Positions 28,001 to 35,819 of a stretch of 64,000 nucleotides of DNA are shown here, in pieces. The stretch spans positions 620,001 through 684,000 of the forward strand of contig NZ_BDMM01000001.1 of the NCBI RefSeq assembly GCF_002157625.1, given 5' to 3'. The position numbers were made by a program, and so were the translations under genes. The DNA comes from Brevundimonas sp. SH203. Its GTDB lineage: Bacteria; Pseudomonadota; Alphaproteobacteria; Caulobacterales; Caulobacteraceae. The first letter of the stretch is position 1. Every line of letters begins with the position of its first letter. Under the pieces are notes generated by a model. It ran no database searches. It was not told where the DNA came from and worked only from the letters and a program-made list of their open reading frames with translations.

Positions 28001-28018
28001 TGTACTGAACTGGGTCAT
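25016..28018 (-). CDS. TonB-dependent receptor with N-terminal carboxypeptidase-regulatory-like domain
   Basis: A 1000-residue receptor of the oligosaccharide-uptake (OMP-OAR/SusC-like Caulobacterales) type. Signal peptide 'TRKAVMAAASALALSMAVAG' is followed by a carboxypeptidase-regulatory-like beta-sandwich (about residues 35-115: 'TTLRGAVYDGQTAEAGATVV', 'GLRPGTYRVQVTS'), a TonB-box region 'GDIVVTGRRVFEVRT', plug and a large barrel ending 'SFQVGLRYAF'. Start at 28018 follows GGGGAG. It lies right behind the LacI gene, 50 bases after its stop, and ends at a strong terminator. Confidence 0.93.
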   Translation of the reverse strand: MTQFSTRKAVMAAASALALSMAVAGGASAQNATTTLRGAVYDGQTAEAGATVVATEVSTGYATRARVGADGRYVLSGLRPGTYRVQVTSAEGQTAEQTVTLSLGQVGTLNLDVASAATGQATAGATELGDIVVTGRRVFEVRTPEVATNVTQQQINNLPQISRNFLNFAALAPGLRVTEDDTERTISAGGQTAQAINVFIDGQNRKSLINDGGVAGQDDSRGTPFPQGAVQEFRVISQNFKAEYEQAGSAIITAVTRSGTNEFHGDVFAFYQDPDWVEQDEISRRRGSKKAPVRRLQYGASLGGPIIQDRLHFFGAYERKDEDRIAQSFLNRTEYNDFFAADLGTVSTPYQQDVFFGKLSWQIDDRQRLELSTEYKTEEDIRGASGQNAPSRAARNNGETQAFNLRHQFQGQHFLNEFSVDYLKSSYEQSVINGSDYGRQYIIFRDDSSTTPGFQYNVNNRDSTVFTAGGRADAQFLQQKSTTIRNDLTIPDLAWMGTHTIKMGAKYSMQNYFVQKDFGRNPTFLYDIEGRPEINGSRTIPVAVNLGVAVPAADVDNNVIGLYIQDDWQITDKLELNLGIRWDYEDNAVNNDYRTPDSIRNMLAAIQNLPGYDFPSYFNPSDYISNGDRKAFKGAFQPRFGFSYDVFGDEKTVIFGGAGRYYDRIGFNFAFDERFKPFQFNKTIYFSNAGGPRGGQDTIAWDPRYLTPAGLDPLLAASPGAGEVFLVKNNFEPPRTDQFNIGIRQKFGRWQTALTFAAGHTEGESAWYIANAQTETGGRFSGPTPGSVGFSQFRNLIFFQNTDKERDYKAIYLTADKPYNAEDRWGFNVAYTYMDATQNGSRDNGYGAFDFDYNTPGQSPKYRSSTDERHRIVASGTLGLPADFLLSGIVTLGSGLPYTVYDCPNAPAGGPNICWNGGNPERRAFFPGFNFAYRQVDLRLTKGFDVFGGQRVEFIADAINIFNFTNYKSFDAGFNSPRYGAGTEVFLPTRSFQVGLRYAF

Positions 28019-28068
28019 CCTGAATTCTCCCCTTCCTTTGGGATCGGTTGGCGTCGACATGACGTCCC

Positions 28069-29151
28069 TCACCCCTTGTTGAACCTGGCGGTCGGGCCCG
28101 CCGCGGTGGATTGGCGTTCGACCAGGATCGGTCGGACGATTTCGCAGTTGGTGTCGGCCGCTTCGCCGGTCTGACCGGCGCGGACCAGGCCGATCAGGCG
28201 CTCCACGCCGCGACGGCCGATTTCGGCGATATTGACGCGCATCGTGGTCAGGGCGGGTCGCATCAGGGCGGCGATGGGCACGTCGTCGAAGCCGACGACG
28301 GCGATGTCTTCGGGGCAGCGCAGCCCGGCCTCCTGGAAGGCCAGAAGGGCGCCGACGGCCATCATGTCGTTGGCGGCGAAGACGGCGTCGGGCCGCTGGG
28401 GCATGGCCAACAGGGCCGTCGCGGCGCGGTGGCCCGAGGCCTGGGAGAAGTCGCCCTCCACGACGATCGGCGCCTGGCCGTCCAGGGCCGAGACATAGCC
28501 GGCGGCGCGGGTGTCGGCCTCGACGTTGGCGGCGGCGCCGCGAATGTGGGCGATGCGGCGCCGGCCCGTGGCCAGCAGATGCTGGACCGCCGCGACCGCC
28601 CCGCCGTGGTTGTCGATGACGATGGAGGCGCGCCCGGCCTCGGCCGTGCCGGCGTTCATCAGCAGGACCGGCATCCGCCCGGCGAACTCATCGGCCAGAT
28701 TGGCGGCGCCGACGTGCGGCGACAGGACGATCATCCCATCCACCCGGCCGCGCATGGAGCGGACGGCGGCCAGAGTGTCCTCGGCGCCGTCATGCGAACT
28801 GGAGACGATCAAATGTTTGCCGTGCGCCCGCGCGGCCAGATCCATGCCCCGGATCAACTCGGAGAAAAACTCGCCGAACAGGTCAGGCAGGATGACGCCG
28901 ATGGTGTCGTTCTGGCTGGTCGACAGGCTGCGCGCGCCGAAGTGCGGCACGTAGCGCAGATGCTCCACCGCCTCCAGCACCCGCTGGCGCGTCGCGTCGG
29001 AGGTGACGCCCAGACCGTTCAGCACGCGAGACACGGACGCGACGGACACCTGGGCGCGTTCGGCCACGTCGCGCATGGTCGCGGCCTTGGCGAAAGGCGC
29101 GGCGTCCGGCCCTGCGGACAGCGCGGTAGGTGCGGCCATGTCCAAGTCCAT
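28069..29151 (-). CDS. LacI-family transcriptional regulator of the carbohydrate locus
   Basis: A 360-residue repressor. After a non-conserved 25-residue leader, the HTH 'TMRDVAERAQVSVASVSRVL' and hinge 'YVPHFGARSLSTSQ' are followed by a periplasmic-binding-protein-like sensor domain ('IGVILPDLFGEFFSELIRGM', 'VFAANDMMAVGALLAF', 'VAVVGFDDVPIAALM'). AGGGAG lies 5 bases before the ATG at 29151. A palindrome ATGTAA..TTACAT at 29204-29219 just upstream fits autoregulation, and a related one sits before the ABC ATPase. Effector is probably a sugar from the same glycan. Confidence 0.93.
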   Translation of the reverse strand: MDLDMAAPTALSAGPDAAPFAKAATMRDVAERAQVSVASVSRVLNGLGVTSDATRQRVLEAVEHLRYVPHFGARSLSTSQNDTIGVILPDLFGEFFSELIRGMDLAARAHGKHLIVSSSHDGAEDTLAAVRSMRGRVDGMIVLSPHVGAANLADEFAGRMPVLLMNAGTAEAGRASIVIDNHGGAVAAVQHLLATGRRRIAHIRGAAANVEADTRAAGYVSALDGQAPIVVEGDFSQASGHRAATALLAMPQRPDAVFAANDMMAVGALLAFQEAGLRCPEDIAVVGFDDVPIAALMRPALTTMRVNIAEIGRRGVERLIGLVRAGQTGEAADTNCEIVRPILVERQSTAAGPTARFNKG

Positions 29152-29203
29152 CGTCTCCCTGATTCCATCGTGCCGGCTCCTTGTCGAAGTCCGTCGATAC
29201 CGA

Positions 29204-29219
29204 ATGTAAGCGGTTACAT
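29204..29219. promoter_or_regulatory. LacI-type operator upstream of the LacI gene
   Basis: ATGTAAGCGGTTACAT has perfect ATGTAA/TTACAT half-sites around a GCGG centre. It is 53 bases before the LacI start codon and matches the other palindrome in the locus (GTAACCGGTTAC) in both half-sites. Confidence 0.75.
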
Positions 29220-29447
29220 GACACAGGAGTCATCCAGGTCGCAAGCGTCGGAAGGTCGCAATTCCGTCTATTTTCGACCGGCGTTGCGTCGTCGGCGCTA
29301 TGGCTCGCCGCGTTGGCGACATCTCGGCGGAAAGAAATACCTCACACTTTCAGCCACTAATCGGACCACGACGCCGTCCGCCGCTGCCGGTCGCATCCGA
29401 CGCCGTTCGACAACAAACCGCCGCGCTCTCCGCACCGCCCTCAAACG

Positions 29448-29480
29448 CGAGAAAGCCCGCAACGCGAGACGTTGCGGGCC
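29448..29480 (-). terminator. Hairpin terminator of the valine operon
   Basis: Ten-base-pair perfect stem GCCCGCAACG (29455-29464) and CGTTGCGGGC (29470-29479) with a five-base loop. On the minus strand it is followed by TTTCTC, a weak T-run, and lies 35 bases after the mmsB stop. On the plus strand CTTTCC follows, so it may act in both directions. Confidence 0.65.
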
Positions 29481-29514
29481 TTTCCGAATGCGGTCGCAAC
29501 CGAATCGATGGGCG

Positions 29515-30417
29515 TCAGGCGGCGTCCAGATCGGCCAGCCGCCCCCTCAGCATCTGCAACATGGCCGAGAAGTCGCGTCCGCCGTGGCCGATGCCGTCGA
29601 ACAGGGCGTAGAGCGCCTCGGCCTGGGCGCCCAGCGGCGTGGTCGCGCCCGACTTGGCCGCCGCGTCCTGAGCCAGCTTCAAATCCTTCAGCATCATGGC
29701 CGTGGCGAACCCGCCCTGATAGTCGCGGTTGGACGGCGCCGTCGGCACCGGGCCGGGCCAGGGATAGTAGCTGGTCACGCTCCAGCACTGGCCCGAGGAT
29801 TTGGACGCGATCTCGAAGAAGCGCTCGGGGTCCAGCCCCAGCTTCTCGGCCAGGGCGATGGCTTCGCACGTCCCCAGCATGGAAATGCCCAACAGCATGT
29901 TGTTGCAGATCTTGGCCGCCTGCCCCGCCCCGTGATCCCCGGCGCGGATGGTGATGCGGCTCATGGGCTCCAGCGCCGCCTCGACACGGGCGAAATCCCC
30001 CTCATCGCAGCCGACCATGAAGGCCAGCGTGCCTGCGTCCGCCGCCGCCGTGCCGCCCGACACCGGGGCGTCGGCGAAGGCGTAACCGGCGGCCTTGGCC
30101 AGACCCGCGACCTTGCGCGCCGTCTCCACGTCGATGGTCGAACAGTCCAGCAACAGGGCCGACGACGGCGCCGCGCCGATGATCTGCTCGGAATAGACGC
30201 TCAGCACATGGGGTCCGGCCGGCAGCATGGTGATGACCACCTCGGCGTCCTTGACCGCCTCGGCGACCGATCCGACGGGAACGCAGCCCTGCGACTGCGC
30301 CCGCTCCAGCGCGCTGGGCGACAGGTCGAAGGCGGCGACGGCGTGACCGGCCTTGGCCTGGTTCGCCGCCATGCCTCCGCCCATGTTGCCCAGGCCGATG
30401 AAGGCGATCTTGGTCAT
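29515..30417 (-). CDS. mmsB: 3-hydroxyisobutyrate dehydrogenase
   Basis: A 300-residue beta-hydroxyacid dehydrogenase. The NAD-binding start 'MTKIAFIGLGNMGGGMAANQ', the substrate-binding 'DAPVSGGTAAADAGTLAFMV' and the catalytic lysine segment 'GAGQAAKICNNMLLG' are all present. It oxidises 3-hydroxyisobutyrate to methylmalonate semialdehyde, the step before MmsA in valine breakdown. The start at 30417 has AGGGAG 8 bases upstream; an earlier in-frame ATG at 30438 lacks a site. Last gene of the operon. Confidence 0.95.
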   Translation of the reverse strand: MTKIAFIGLGNMGGGMAANQAKAGHAVAAFDLSPSALERAQSQGCVPVGSVAEAVKDAEVVITMLPAGPHVLSVYSEQIIGAAPSSALLLDCSTIDVETARKVAGLAKAAGYAFADAPVSGGTAAADAGTLAFMVGCDEGDFARVEAALEPMSRITIRAGDHGAGQAAKICNNMLLGISMLGTCEAIALAEKLGLDPERFFEIASKSSGQCWSVTSYYPWPGPVPTAPSNRDYQGGFATAMMLKDLKLAQDAAAKSGATTPLGAQAEALYALFDGIGHGGRDFSAMLQMLRGRLADLDAA

Positions 30418-30468
30418 GGTCTTTCTCCCTATTGTCATCCGCTCATCCCCGCGAAAGCAGGGAAGCGG

Positions 30469-31518
30469 TCAGGCCAGCGGCGTCCATTTTTGGTTTTCCG
30501 GCAGAGGCGCGAACAGGGCGTCCAGCGTCGCGTCGGACACGCCCGACAGGTCCGCCGGCGACCACCGGGGCGCATTGTCCTTGTCCACGATCACGGCCCG
30601 CACGCCTTCCTGGAAGTCGTGGGTCGCGCCGATCCGGCCGCTGACGGCGTATTCGACGGCCATGTTGGCGTCGAAGGTGGCGGCCTTGGCCCCCTCGCGG
30701 ATGTGGCGCAGCGTGACCTTCAGCGAGGTCGGGGATTTGGTCTTCAGCGTCGCCAACTGGGCCGACGCCCAGTCCGATCCATCGGCCTCAAGCGCGGCGA
30801 AGATGTCCTCCACCGTGACGAAGGCGAACAGCCGGTCGATGGCCTCGCGGTGGGCGGCCAGAGGCGCAGGCCCCGCGTCCCCGGCATGACGCGCCGCAAC
30901 CGCCGCCGGATCGGCGCCTTCGGCCAGCAGATCGGCCTTCAAGGCATCGACGTTCTCGAACGGCATGAAATGTGTGTGGATGCCCAGGGCCACGGTGTCC
31001 GCCGCCTTCAGTCGCGCGCCCGTCAGGCCGATCCAGACGCCCGTCTGGCCCGGCAGGCGAGGCAGGAACCAGCCGCCCCCGACCTCGGGATACAGGCCGA
31101 TGCCCGTCTCCGGCATGGCGTAGGTGGTGCGTTCGGTGGCGATGCGGACATCGGCCGGTTCTGAAATCCCGACCCCGCCGCCCATGACGATGCCGTCCAC
31201 GATGGCGGTGATCGGCTTGGAATAGCCGAACATCAGGGCGTTCAGCCGATACTCGGCCATGAAGAAGGCTTTGGCGTCCACACCGTCGCCCGCGCCGCTG
31301 TCGGCGATCATGCGGATGTCGCCGCCCGCGCAGAAGCCGCGCTCGCCGGCATGGTCGATCAGCACCGACCGCACCGTCGCATCCTCGCGCCAGTCTAGCA
31401 AGGCTGCGATCATCGCCTCGCACATCGCCCGGTTCAGCGCATGGATCGCCTTGGGCCGGTTCAGGGTGATGCGGCCGACGCCGTTTTCGATGCGGGCGAT
31501 AATTTCGGTGTCGCTCAT
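30469..31518 (-). CDS. 3-hydroxyisobutyryl-CoA hydrolase
   Basis: A 349-residue crotonase-fold hydrolase. 'RGFCAGGDIRMIADSG' forms the first oxyanion-hole strand, 'IVMGGGVGISEPADVRIATE' the second, and 'AMPETGIGLYPEVGGGWFLP' carries the Glu that distinguishes 3-hydroxyisobutyryl-CoA hydrolases from hydratases. The length and the C-terminal 'KSPTSLKVTLRHIREG' segment also fit that family. It frees 3-hydroxyisobutyrate from its CoA ester for MmsB. Its start overlaps the stop of the small exported gene upstream (ATGA). Confidence 0.93.
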   Translation of the reverse strand: MSDTEIIARIENGVGRITLNRPKAIHALNRAMCEAMIAALLDWREDATVRSVLIDHAGERGFCAGGDIRMIADSGAGDGVDAKAFFMAEYRLNALMFGYSKPITAIVDGIVMGGGVGISEPADVRIATERTTYAMPETGIGLYPEVGGGWFLPRLPGQTGVWIGLTGARLKAADTVALGIHTHFMPFENVDALKADLLAEGADPAAVAARHAGDAGPAPLAAHREAIDRLFAFVTVEDIFAALEADGSDWASAQLATLKTKSPTSLKVTLRHIREGAKAATFDANMAVEYAVSGRIGATHDFQEGVRAVIVDKDNAPRWSPADLSGVSDATLDALFAPLPENQKWTPLA

Positions 31519-31925
31519 TTGCCGTTCCCTGAACAGGTCGCCGCCAGTGTCTTCAACGCAGCCGCCTCGCCAAGACGCCAGGGCTCACCCATCTCGTTGG
31601 GTGCATCGAACTCGACCGACTGGCCGCGTCGCAAAGCTGTGATCCCGGATGCGCCGAGTACGTATTGCGCCACGCCGACCCGACGCATGTCAAAGGCGGC
31701 GCCATCGACATACAGGGTGGCCTTGGGCGCATCGCGCGGCACGACATCGTCGCCGTAATAGTCGATGACGACATCCTGATTTCTGCACGTCGCGCGCAGG
31801 ATCACGGACGAATAGTCCCACGACAGAAAGGACGCGACGGCGTCTCTGTCCTGAATGCGGGCCGTGACCCATTGCGGCTCGCTCGCCGCCGGAGTCGTCG
31901 CCAACAGGGCCAGCAGCGCCATCAT
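31515..31925 (-). CDS. Small exported protein inside the valine operon
   Basis: A 136-residue protein with a short signal-like N-terminus (MMALLALLATTPAASEP) and a beta-rich mature domain containing two cysteines ('LRATCRNQDVVIDYYGDD' and 'KTLAATCSGNGK') that may form a disulfide. No family recognised. It overlaps the acyl-CoA dehydrogenase upstream and the hydrolase downstream, both by ATGA junctions, so it is translationally coupled to cytoplasmic enzymes although it is probably periplasmic. Its role in the pathway is unclear. Confidence 0.7.
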   Translation of the reverse strand: MMALLALLATTPAASEPQWVTARIQDRDAVASFLSWDYSSVILRATCRNQDVVIDYYGDDVVPRDAPKATLYVDGAAFDMRRVGVAQYVLGASGITALRRGQSVEFDAPNEMGEPWRLGEAAALKTLAATCSGNGK

Positions 31926-33061
31926 CCCCGCGCCATCTCCCGCGCCACGATCACCCGCATGATCTCGTTGGTGCCTTCCAGGATGCGGTGGACGCGCAGG
32001 TCGCGCACGATCCGTTCCAGCGGATAGTCCTTCAGATAGCCGTAACCGCCGTGAAGCTGCAGGGCCTCGTCGGCGATGTGGAAACAGGCGTCGGTGGCCA
32101 GCCGCTTGGCCATGGCGCACCATTTGGTCTTTTCCGGGTGGTCGTCGTCGATGGCCCAGGCGCCGCGCAGCACCATCAGCCGCGCCGCCTCAAGGTCCGT
32201 GGCCATGTCGGCCAGGCGGAACTGCAACGCCTGAAACTCGCCGATCGGTCGGCCGAACTGTTTGCGCGTGGCGACGTAGTCTTGCGCCGTCTCCAGCGCC
32301 AGCCGCGCCCCGCCCAGCGAACAGGCGGCGATGTTCAGCCGCCCGCCGTCCAGCCCAGCCATAGCGTAGCGGAATCCCGCCCCCTCTTCGCCCAGCAGAT
32401 TGGCGACCGGCACGCGGCAGTCGTCGAACTGGACGATGGCGGTCGGCTGGGCGTTCCAGCCCATCTTCCTTTCCTGCGCCCCGAACGACAGGCCGGCCGT
32501 GCCCGCCTCAACCACGAGAGCGCTGACGCCTTTCGGCCCCTCGCCGCCCGTGCGGACCATGACGACATAGACGTCAGACGTGCCGGCGCCCGAGATGAAG
32601 GCCTTGGAACCGTTCAACACATAATGGTCGCCGTCGCGCACCGCCGTCGTCCGCAATGCCGCCGCGTCCGACCCCGAACCCGGCTCGGTCAGGCAGTAGC
32701 TCGCAATCTTCTCCATGCCGACGAGTGTAGGAACGAACCGTCCGCGCAGGTCGTCCGACCCGAAACGATCGATCATCCAAGTCGCCATATTGTGGATCGA
32801 GATGAAGGCCGCCGTCGCTACATCGCCGCGCGACAACTCTTCAAAGATCACCGCCGCCTCGACCCGCCCCAGGGCCATGCCGCCGTGTTCCTCGCCCGTG
32901 TAGATGCCGCAGAAGCCCATCTCGGCCGCCTGTTTCATCACCTCGACCGGGAAATGCTTGTCCTCGTCCCAGCGGGCCGAATGGGGCGCCAACTCGGCCT
33001 CGGCGAAGGCGCGGGCCGCGTCCTGAATGGCGCGCTGATCGTCGGTAAGGGCGAAGTCCAA
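31922..33061 (-). CDS. Acyl-CoA dehydrogenase, probably isobutyryl-CoA dehydrogenase
   Basis: A 379-residue FAD-dependent acyl-CoA dehydrogenase. Signature segments 'CLTEPGSGSDAAALRTTAV' (FAD/substrate) and 'DEALQLHGGYGYLKDYPLER' (C-terminal signature) are intact, and 'RILEGTNEIMRVIVAREM' closes the protein. Substrate follows from context: it is flanked by MmsA, 3-hydroxyisobutyryl-CoA hydrolase and MmsB, so isobutyryl-CoA to methacrylyl-CoA is the likely step. Catalytic Glu should be the one in 'RILEGTNE'-like region or the mid-protein equivalent. Confidence 0.9.
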   Translation of the reverse strand: MDFALTDDQRAIQDAARAFAEAELAPHSARWDEDKHFPVEVMKQAAEMGFCGIYTGEEHGGMALGRVEAAVIFEELSRGDVATAAFISIHNMATWMIDRFGSDDLRGRFVPTLVGMEKIASYCLTEPGSGSDAAALRTTAVRDGDHYVLNGSKAFISGAGTSDVYVVMVRTGGEGPKGVSALVVEAGTAGLSFGAQERKMGWNAQPTAIVQFDDCRVPVANLLGEEGAGFRYAMAGLDGGRLNIAACSLGGARLALETAQDYVATRKQFGRPIGEFQALQFRLADMATDLEAARLMVLRGAWAIDDDHPEKTKWCAMAKRLATDACFHIADEALQLHGGYGYLKDYPLERIVRDLRVHRILEGTNEIMRVIVAREMARG

Positions 33062-33083
33062 ATTTACTCTCCTACCTCCACAC

Positions 33084-33192
33084 CGTCATCCTCGGGCTTG
33101 ACCCGAGGATCGGGCGTTGAGCGGCCCGTGCGTCGGAATCCTCGCATGAGCAGGCGAACAACCCGGCCCTCGGGTCAAGCCCGAGGGTGACG
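33084..33192. repeat. Long inverted repeat with palindromic arms
   Basis: Arms at 33084-33114 and 33162-33192 are 31 bases each and reverse complements except for three positions. Each arm holds the internal palindrome TCGGGCTTGACCCGA. This matches the short palindromic units widely dispersed between genes in alphaproteobacteria. It separates mmsA from the rest of the valine operon and could act as an mRNA stabiliser or attenuator. Confidence 0.85.
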
Positions 33193-33214
33193 GGGATTTT
33201 CTAGGAACCGTGCG

Positions 33215-34717
33215 TCAGCGCATCGTCGGAATGACGAACGACGAATCCGCGTGTTCCAGGGCCGAATCCGGCCAGCGGGCGGTAATGGTCTTGGTCTTGG
33301 TCCAGAACCGCAGGCCTTCCATGCCGTGCTGGTTGATGTCGCCGAAGGCCGACCGCTTCCAGCCGCCGAAGGTGTGATAGGCGACCGGCACCGGGATCGG
33401 CACGTTGATCCCGACCATGCCGACATTGACGCGGGCGGCGAAGTCGCGGGCCGCGCGGCCGTTCTGGGTGAAGATGGCGACGCCGTTGCCGTACTGGTGC
33501 TGGCTGGGCAGGCTCAGCGCCTCTTCGAAGCTTTCGGCGCGCACGATCTGCAAGACGGGTCCGAAGATTTCCTCGCGGTAAGCCTCCATCGTCGGCTTCA
33601 CATGGTCGAACAGCGACGGGCCGACGAAATAGCCGTTCTCATGCCCCTGCAGGCTGAAGCCGCGACCGTCGACCACCAGTTCGGCGCCTTCCTCGACGCC
33701 CTTGGCGATCCAGCCCTCGACGCGGGCCTTGTGCTGGGCGGTGACGACGGGGCCGTAATGGGCGCCCGCGTCGGTGGAGACCCCGACCTTCAGCGTCTCG
33801 ATCTCGGCGACCATCCGCTCGCGCAGTTCGTCGGCCGTCTTCTTGCCGACCGGCACCACGACCGGCAGGGCCATGCAGCGTTCGCCGGCCGAGCCATAGG
33901 CCGCGCCCGCCAGATCCTTGATGACCTGATCCATGTCGGCGTCGGGCAGGACGATGCCGTGGTTCTTGGCCCCGCCCATGGCCTGGACCCGCTTATGGTT
34001 GGCCGCGCCGGTCTGATAGACATAGTGGGCGATGTCGGACGAGCCGACGAAGCTGACGGCGTGGACCAGCGGATGGGTCAGGATGGCGTCCACCGCCGTC
34101 TTGTCGCCATGCACCACGTTCAGCACGCCGTTCGGCGCGCCCGCCTCCAGCATCAGTTCGGCCAGACGCACCGGCACCGACGGATCGCGCTCGGACGGCT
34201 TCAGGACGAAGGTGTTGCCCACCGCGATGGCCATGCCGAACATCCACATCGGGATCATGGCCGGGAAGTTGAACGGGGTGATGCCCGCCACCACGCCCAG
34301 CGGCTGGCGCATCGAATAGACGTCGATGCCCGGCCCGGCGCCATAGGTGTATTCGCCCTTCTGCGCATGGGGGATGCCGCAGGCGAACTCGATGACCTCA
34401 AGCCCACGCTGGATGTCGCCCTTGGAGTCGGCGATGACCTTGCCGTGTTCGCTGGACAGCATTTCGGCCAGGTCGTTCATGTTCGCCTCGACCAGGCGCT
34501 TGAACTCGAACATCACGCGGGCGCGACGTTGCGGATTGGTCGAGGACCAGCCCTCGAACGCCGCCTGGGCGGACTGGACCGCGCGGTCGACCTCGCCGAC
34601 GCTGGCCAGCTGAACGCGCGCCTGAACCTCGCCAGTGTTGGGGTTGAACACGTCGCCGAACCGGCCCGACGCGCCGTCAAAGGCCGCGCCGTCGATGAAG
34701 TGGCGGATGTCGCGCAT
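33215..34717 (-). CDS. mmsA: Methylmalonate-semialdehyde dehydrogenase (CoA-acylating)
   Basis: A 500-residue aldehyde dehydrogenase of the MmsA branch. 'GITPFNFPAMIPMWMFGMAI' is the subgroup signature, and the catalytic cysteine is Cys281 in 'GSAGERCMALPVV'. It converts methylmalonate semialdehyde with CoA and NAD to propionyl-CoA, and malonate semialdehyde to acetyl-CoA. It is divergent from the LysR gene, with a candidate operator in between, and heads the valine operon after a repeat-bearing gap. Confidence 0.96.
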   Translation of the reverse strand: MRDIRHFIDGAAFDGASGRFGDVFNPNTGEVQARVQLASVGEVDRAVQSAQAAFEGWSSTNPQRRARVMFEFKRLVEANMNDLAEMLSSEHGKVIADSKGDIQRGLEVIEFACGIPHAQKGEYTYGAGPGIDVYSMRQPLGVVAGITPFNFPAMIPMWMFGMAIAVGNTFVLKPSERDPSVPVRLAELMLEAGAPNGVLNVVHGDKTAVDAILTHPLVHAVSFVGSSDIAHYVYQTGAANHKRVQAMGGAKNHGIVLPDADMDQVIKDLAGAAYGSAGERCMALPVVVPVGKKTADELRERMVAEIETLKVGVSTDAGAHYGPVVTAQHKARVEGWIAKGVEEGAELVVDGRGFSLQGHENGYFVGPSLFDHVKPTMEAYREEIFGPVLQIVRAESFEEALSLPSQHQYGNGVAIFTQNGRAARDFAARVNVGMVGINVPIPVPVAYHTFGGWKRSAFGDINQHGMEGLRFWTKTKTITARWPDSALEHADSSFVIPTMR

Positions 34718-34782
34718 GCGAGGTCTCCCGTGGTGATTATTCTTGTGTCGCCCTTGCTAGCATCGCCTCGCGTGGGTCGATA

Positions 34783-34818
34783 ATGCGAAGTTGCAGGAAC
34801 CGATCTGCATTTTTGCAT
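34783..34818. promoter_or_regulatory. Candidate LysR operator, mmsA-lysR intergenic region
   Basis: ATGCGAAGTTGCAG (34783-34796) and CTGCATTTTTGCAT (34805-34818) are inverted copies matching at 11 of 14 positions, spaced by 8 bases. The T-rich palindromic layout and the position between a LysR gene and a divergent target are typical of LysR-family sites. Confidence 0.7.
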
Positions 34819-34829
34819 GGGGCGAGACG

Positions 34830-35720
34830 GTGTTCGACTGGGACGATCTGCGTATCTTCGTCGCGGCCGCCCGCGCCGGGTCGCTGGGCGGCGCGGCGCA
34901 TCGGCTGGGGGTGGATGCGGCGACGGTCGGACGGCGCGTCGCCCGGCTGGAAAGCGCGCTGAAGTCGACGCTGGTGGTGCGCTCCACCACCGGCCTGCAC
35001 CTGACGGCGTCGGGCGCCCATATTCTGGACATCGGCCTGAAGGCCGAGGGTGCGATGGAATCGGCGGCGCGTGTCATCCGCCCCGACGCCTTGGCCGGCG
35101 TCGTGCGCATCAGCGCCTCCGAAGGGTTCGGCGCGGCCCTGATGGCCCCGGCCCTGGCCGATCTGCGCCACGCCAGTCCAGGGCTTCGGATCGAACTGGC
35201 CGCCAACGCCGGCTTCCTGTCGCCCAGCCGCCGCGAGGTGGACATGGCCATCACCCTGGCGGCGCCCGATGCGGCGCGGCTGATCGTGGAACCGCTGACG
35301 CCCTATCAACTGGCTCTGTACGCCGCGCCCGACTATGTGGCGCGTCACGGCGCGCCCGACAGCGTCGAGGCCCTGAGCGGCTTCGACATCGTCGGCTATA
35401 TCGACGACCTGATCTATGCGCCCGAGTTGCGCTATCTGGACGAAATCCGGCCGGGACTGACGCCGCATCTCGGCTCCTCCTCCATCCGCGCCCAGAGAGA
35501 GATCATCGCCGCCGGCGGGGGGATCGGCGTCCTGCCCTGTTTCATGGCGAAGGGCTTGCAGCGCGTCCTGCCCGAAATCCTGATCGAGCGGCGGTTCTGG
35601 CTGGCCACCCACCGCGAGGTTCACGACACCGCGCGCCTTCGTACAGTGCGCGCCTGGCTGAAGACCCTGTGCGCCGACCGCAACGACAGTTTGAGGCCCT
35701 TCGCGACCCTCTCGGCCTGA
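34830..35720 (+). CDS. LysR-family transcriptional regulator, probable regulator of mmsA operon
   Basis: A 296-residue LysR-type protein: N-terminal winged helix 'DDLRIFVAAARAGSLGGAAH', 'DAATVGRRVARLESALKSTL', then a periplasmic-binding-like effector domain ('LYAAPDYVARHG', 'GGGIGVLPCFMAKGLQRVLP'). I prefer the GTG at 34830 with GGGG about 9 bases upstream, because the longer TTG start at 34791 would put the first 9 codons inside the candidate operator. Divergent placement suggests it responds to a valine or isobutyrate intermediate and controls mmsA. Confidence 0.88.
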   Translation: MFDWDDLRIFVAAARAGSLGGAAHRLGVDAATVGRRVARLESALKSTLVVRSTTGLHLTASGAHILDIGLKAEGAMESAARVIRPDALAGVVRISASEGFGAALMAPALADLRHASPGLRIELAANAGFLSPSRREVDMAITLAAPDAARLIVEPLTPYQLALYAAPDYVARHGAPDSVEALSGFDIVGYIDDLIYAPELRYLDEIRPGLTPHLGSSSIRAQREIIAAGGGIGVLPCFMAKGLQRVLPEILIERRFWLATHREVHDTARLRTVRAWLKTLCADRNDSLRPFATLSA

Positions 35721-35819
35721 TGCAGCCTGTGTTTCCAGGGACACGCCTCGAACACAGTTCACCGGGCGATGGAACATCGGCCGCAGTCAAATCTTAATAG
35801 GGCGTAAGCGAGACGCGCC

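Larger units (their letters stand above)
29152..29514. other. Intergenic region with operator and terminator only
   Basis: A 363-base gap between the LacI gene and the mmsB stop. Apart from the operator at 29204-29219 and the hairpin at 29455-29479 I see no gene or repeat. The middle (29230-29440) is plain GC-rich sequence without a convincing start codon and ribosome site. Confidence 0.6.

Noticed and set aside
28111-31164. 1017-codon frame over lacI, mmsB and the hydrolase
   Set aside because: Crosses three genes, an operator and a terminator on the opposite strand.
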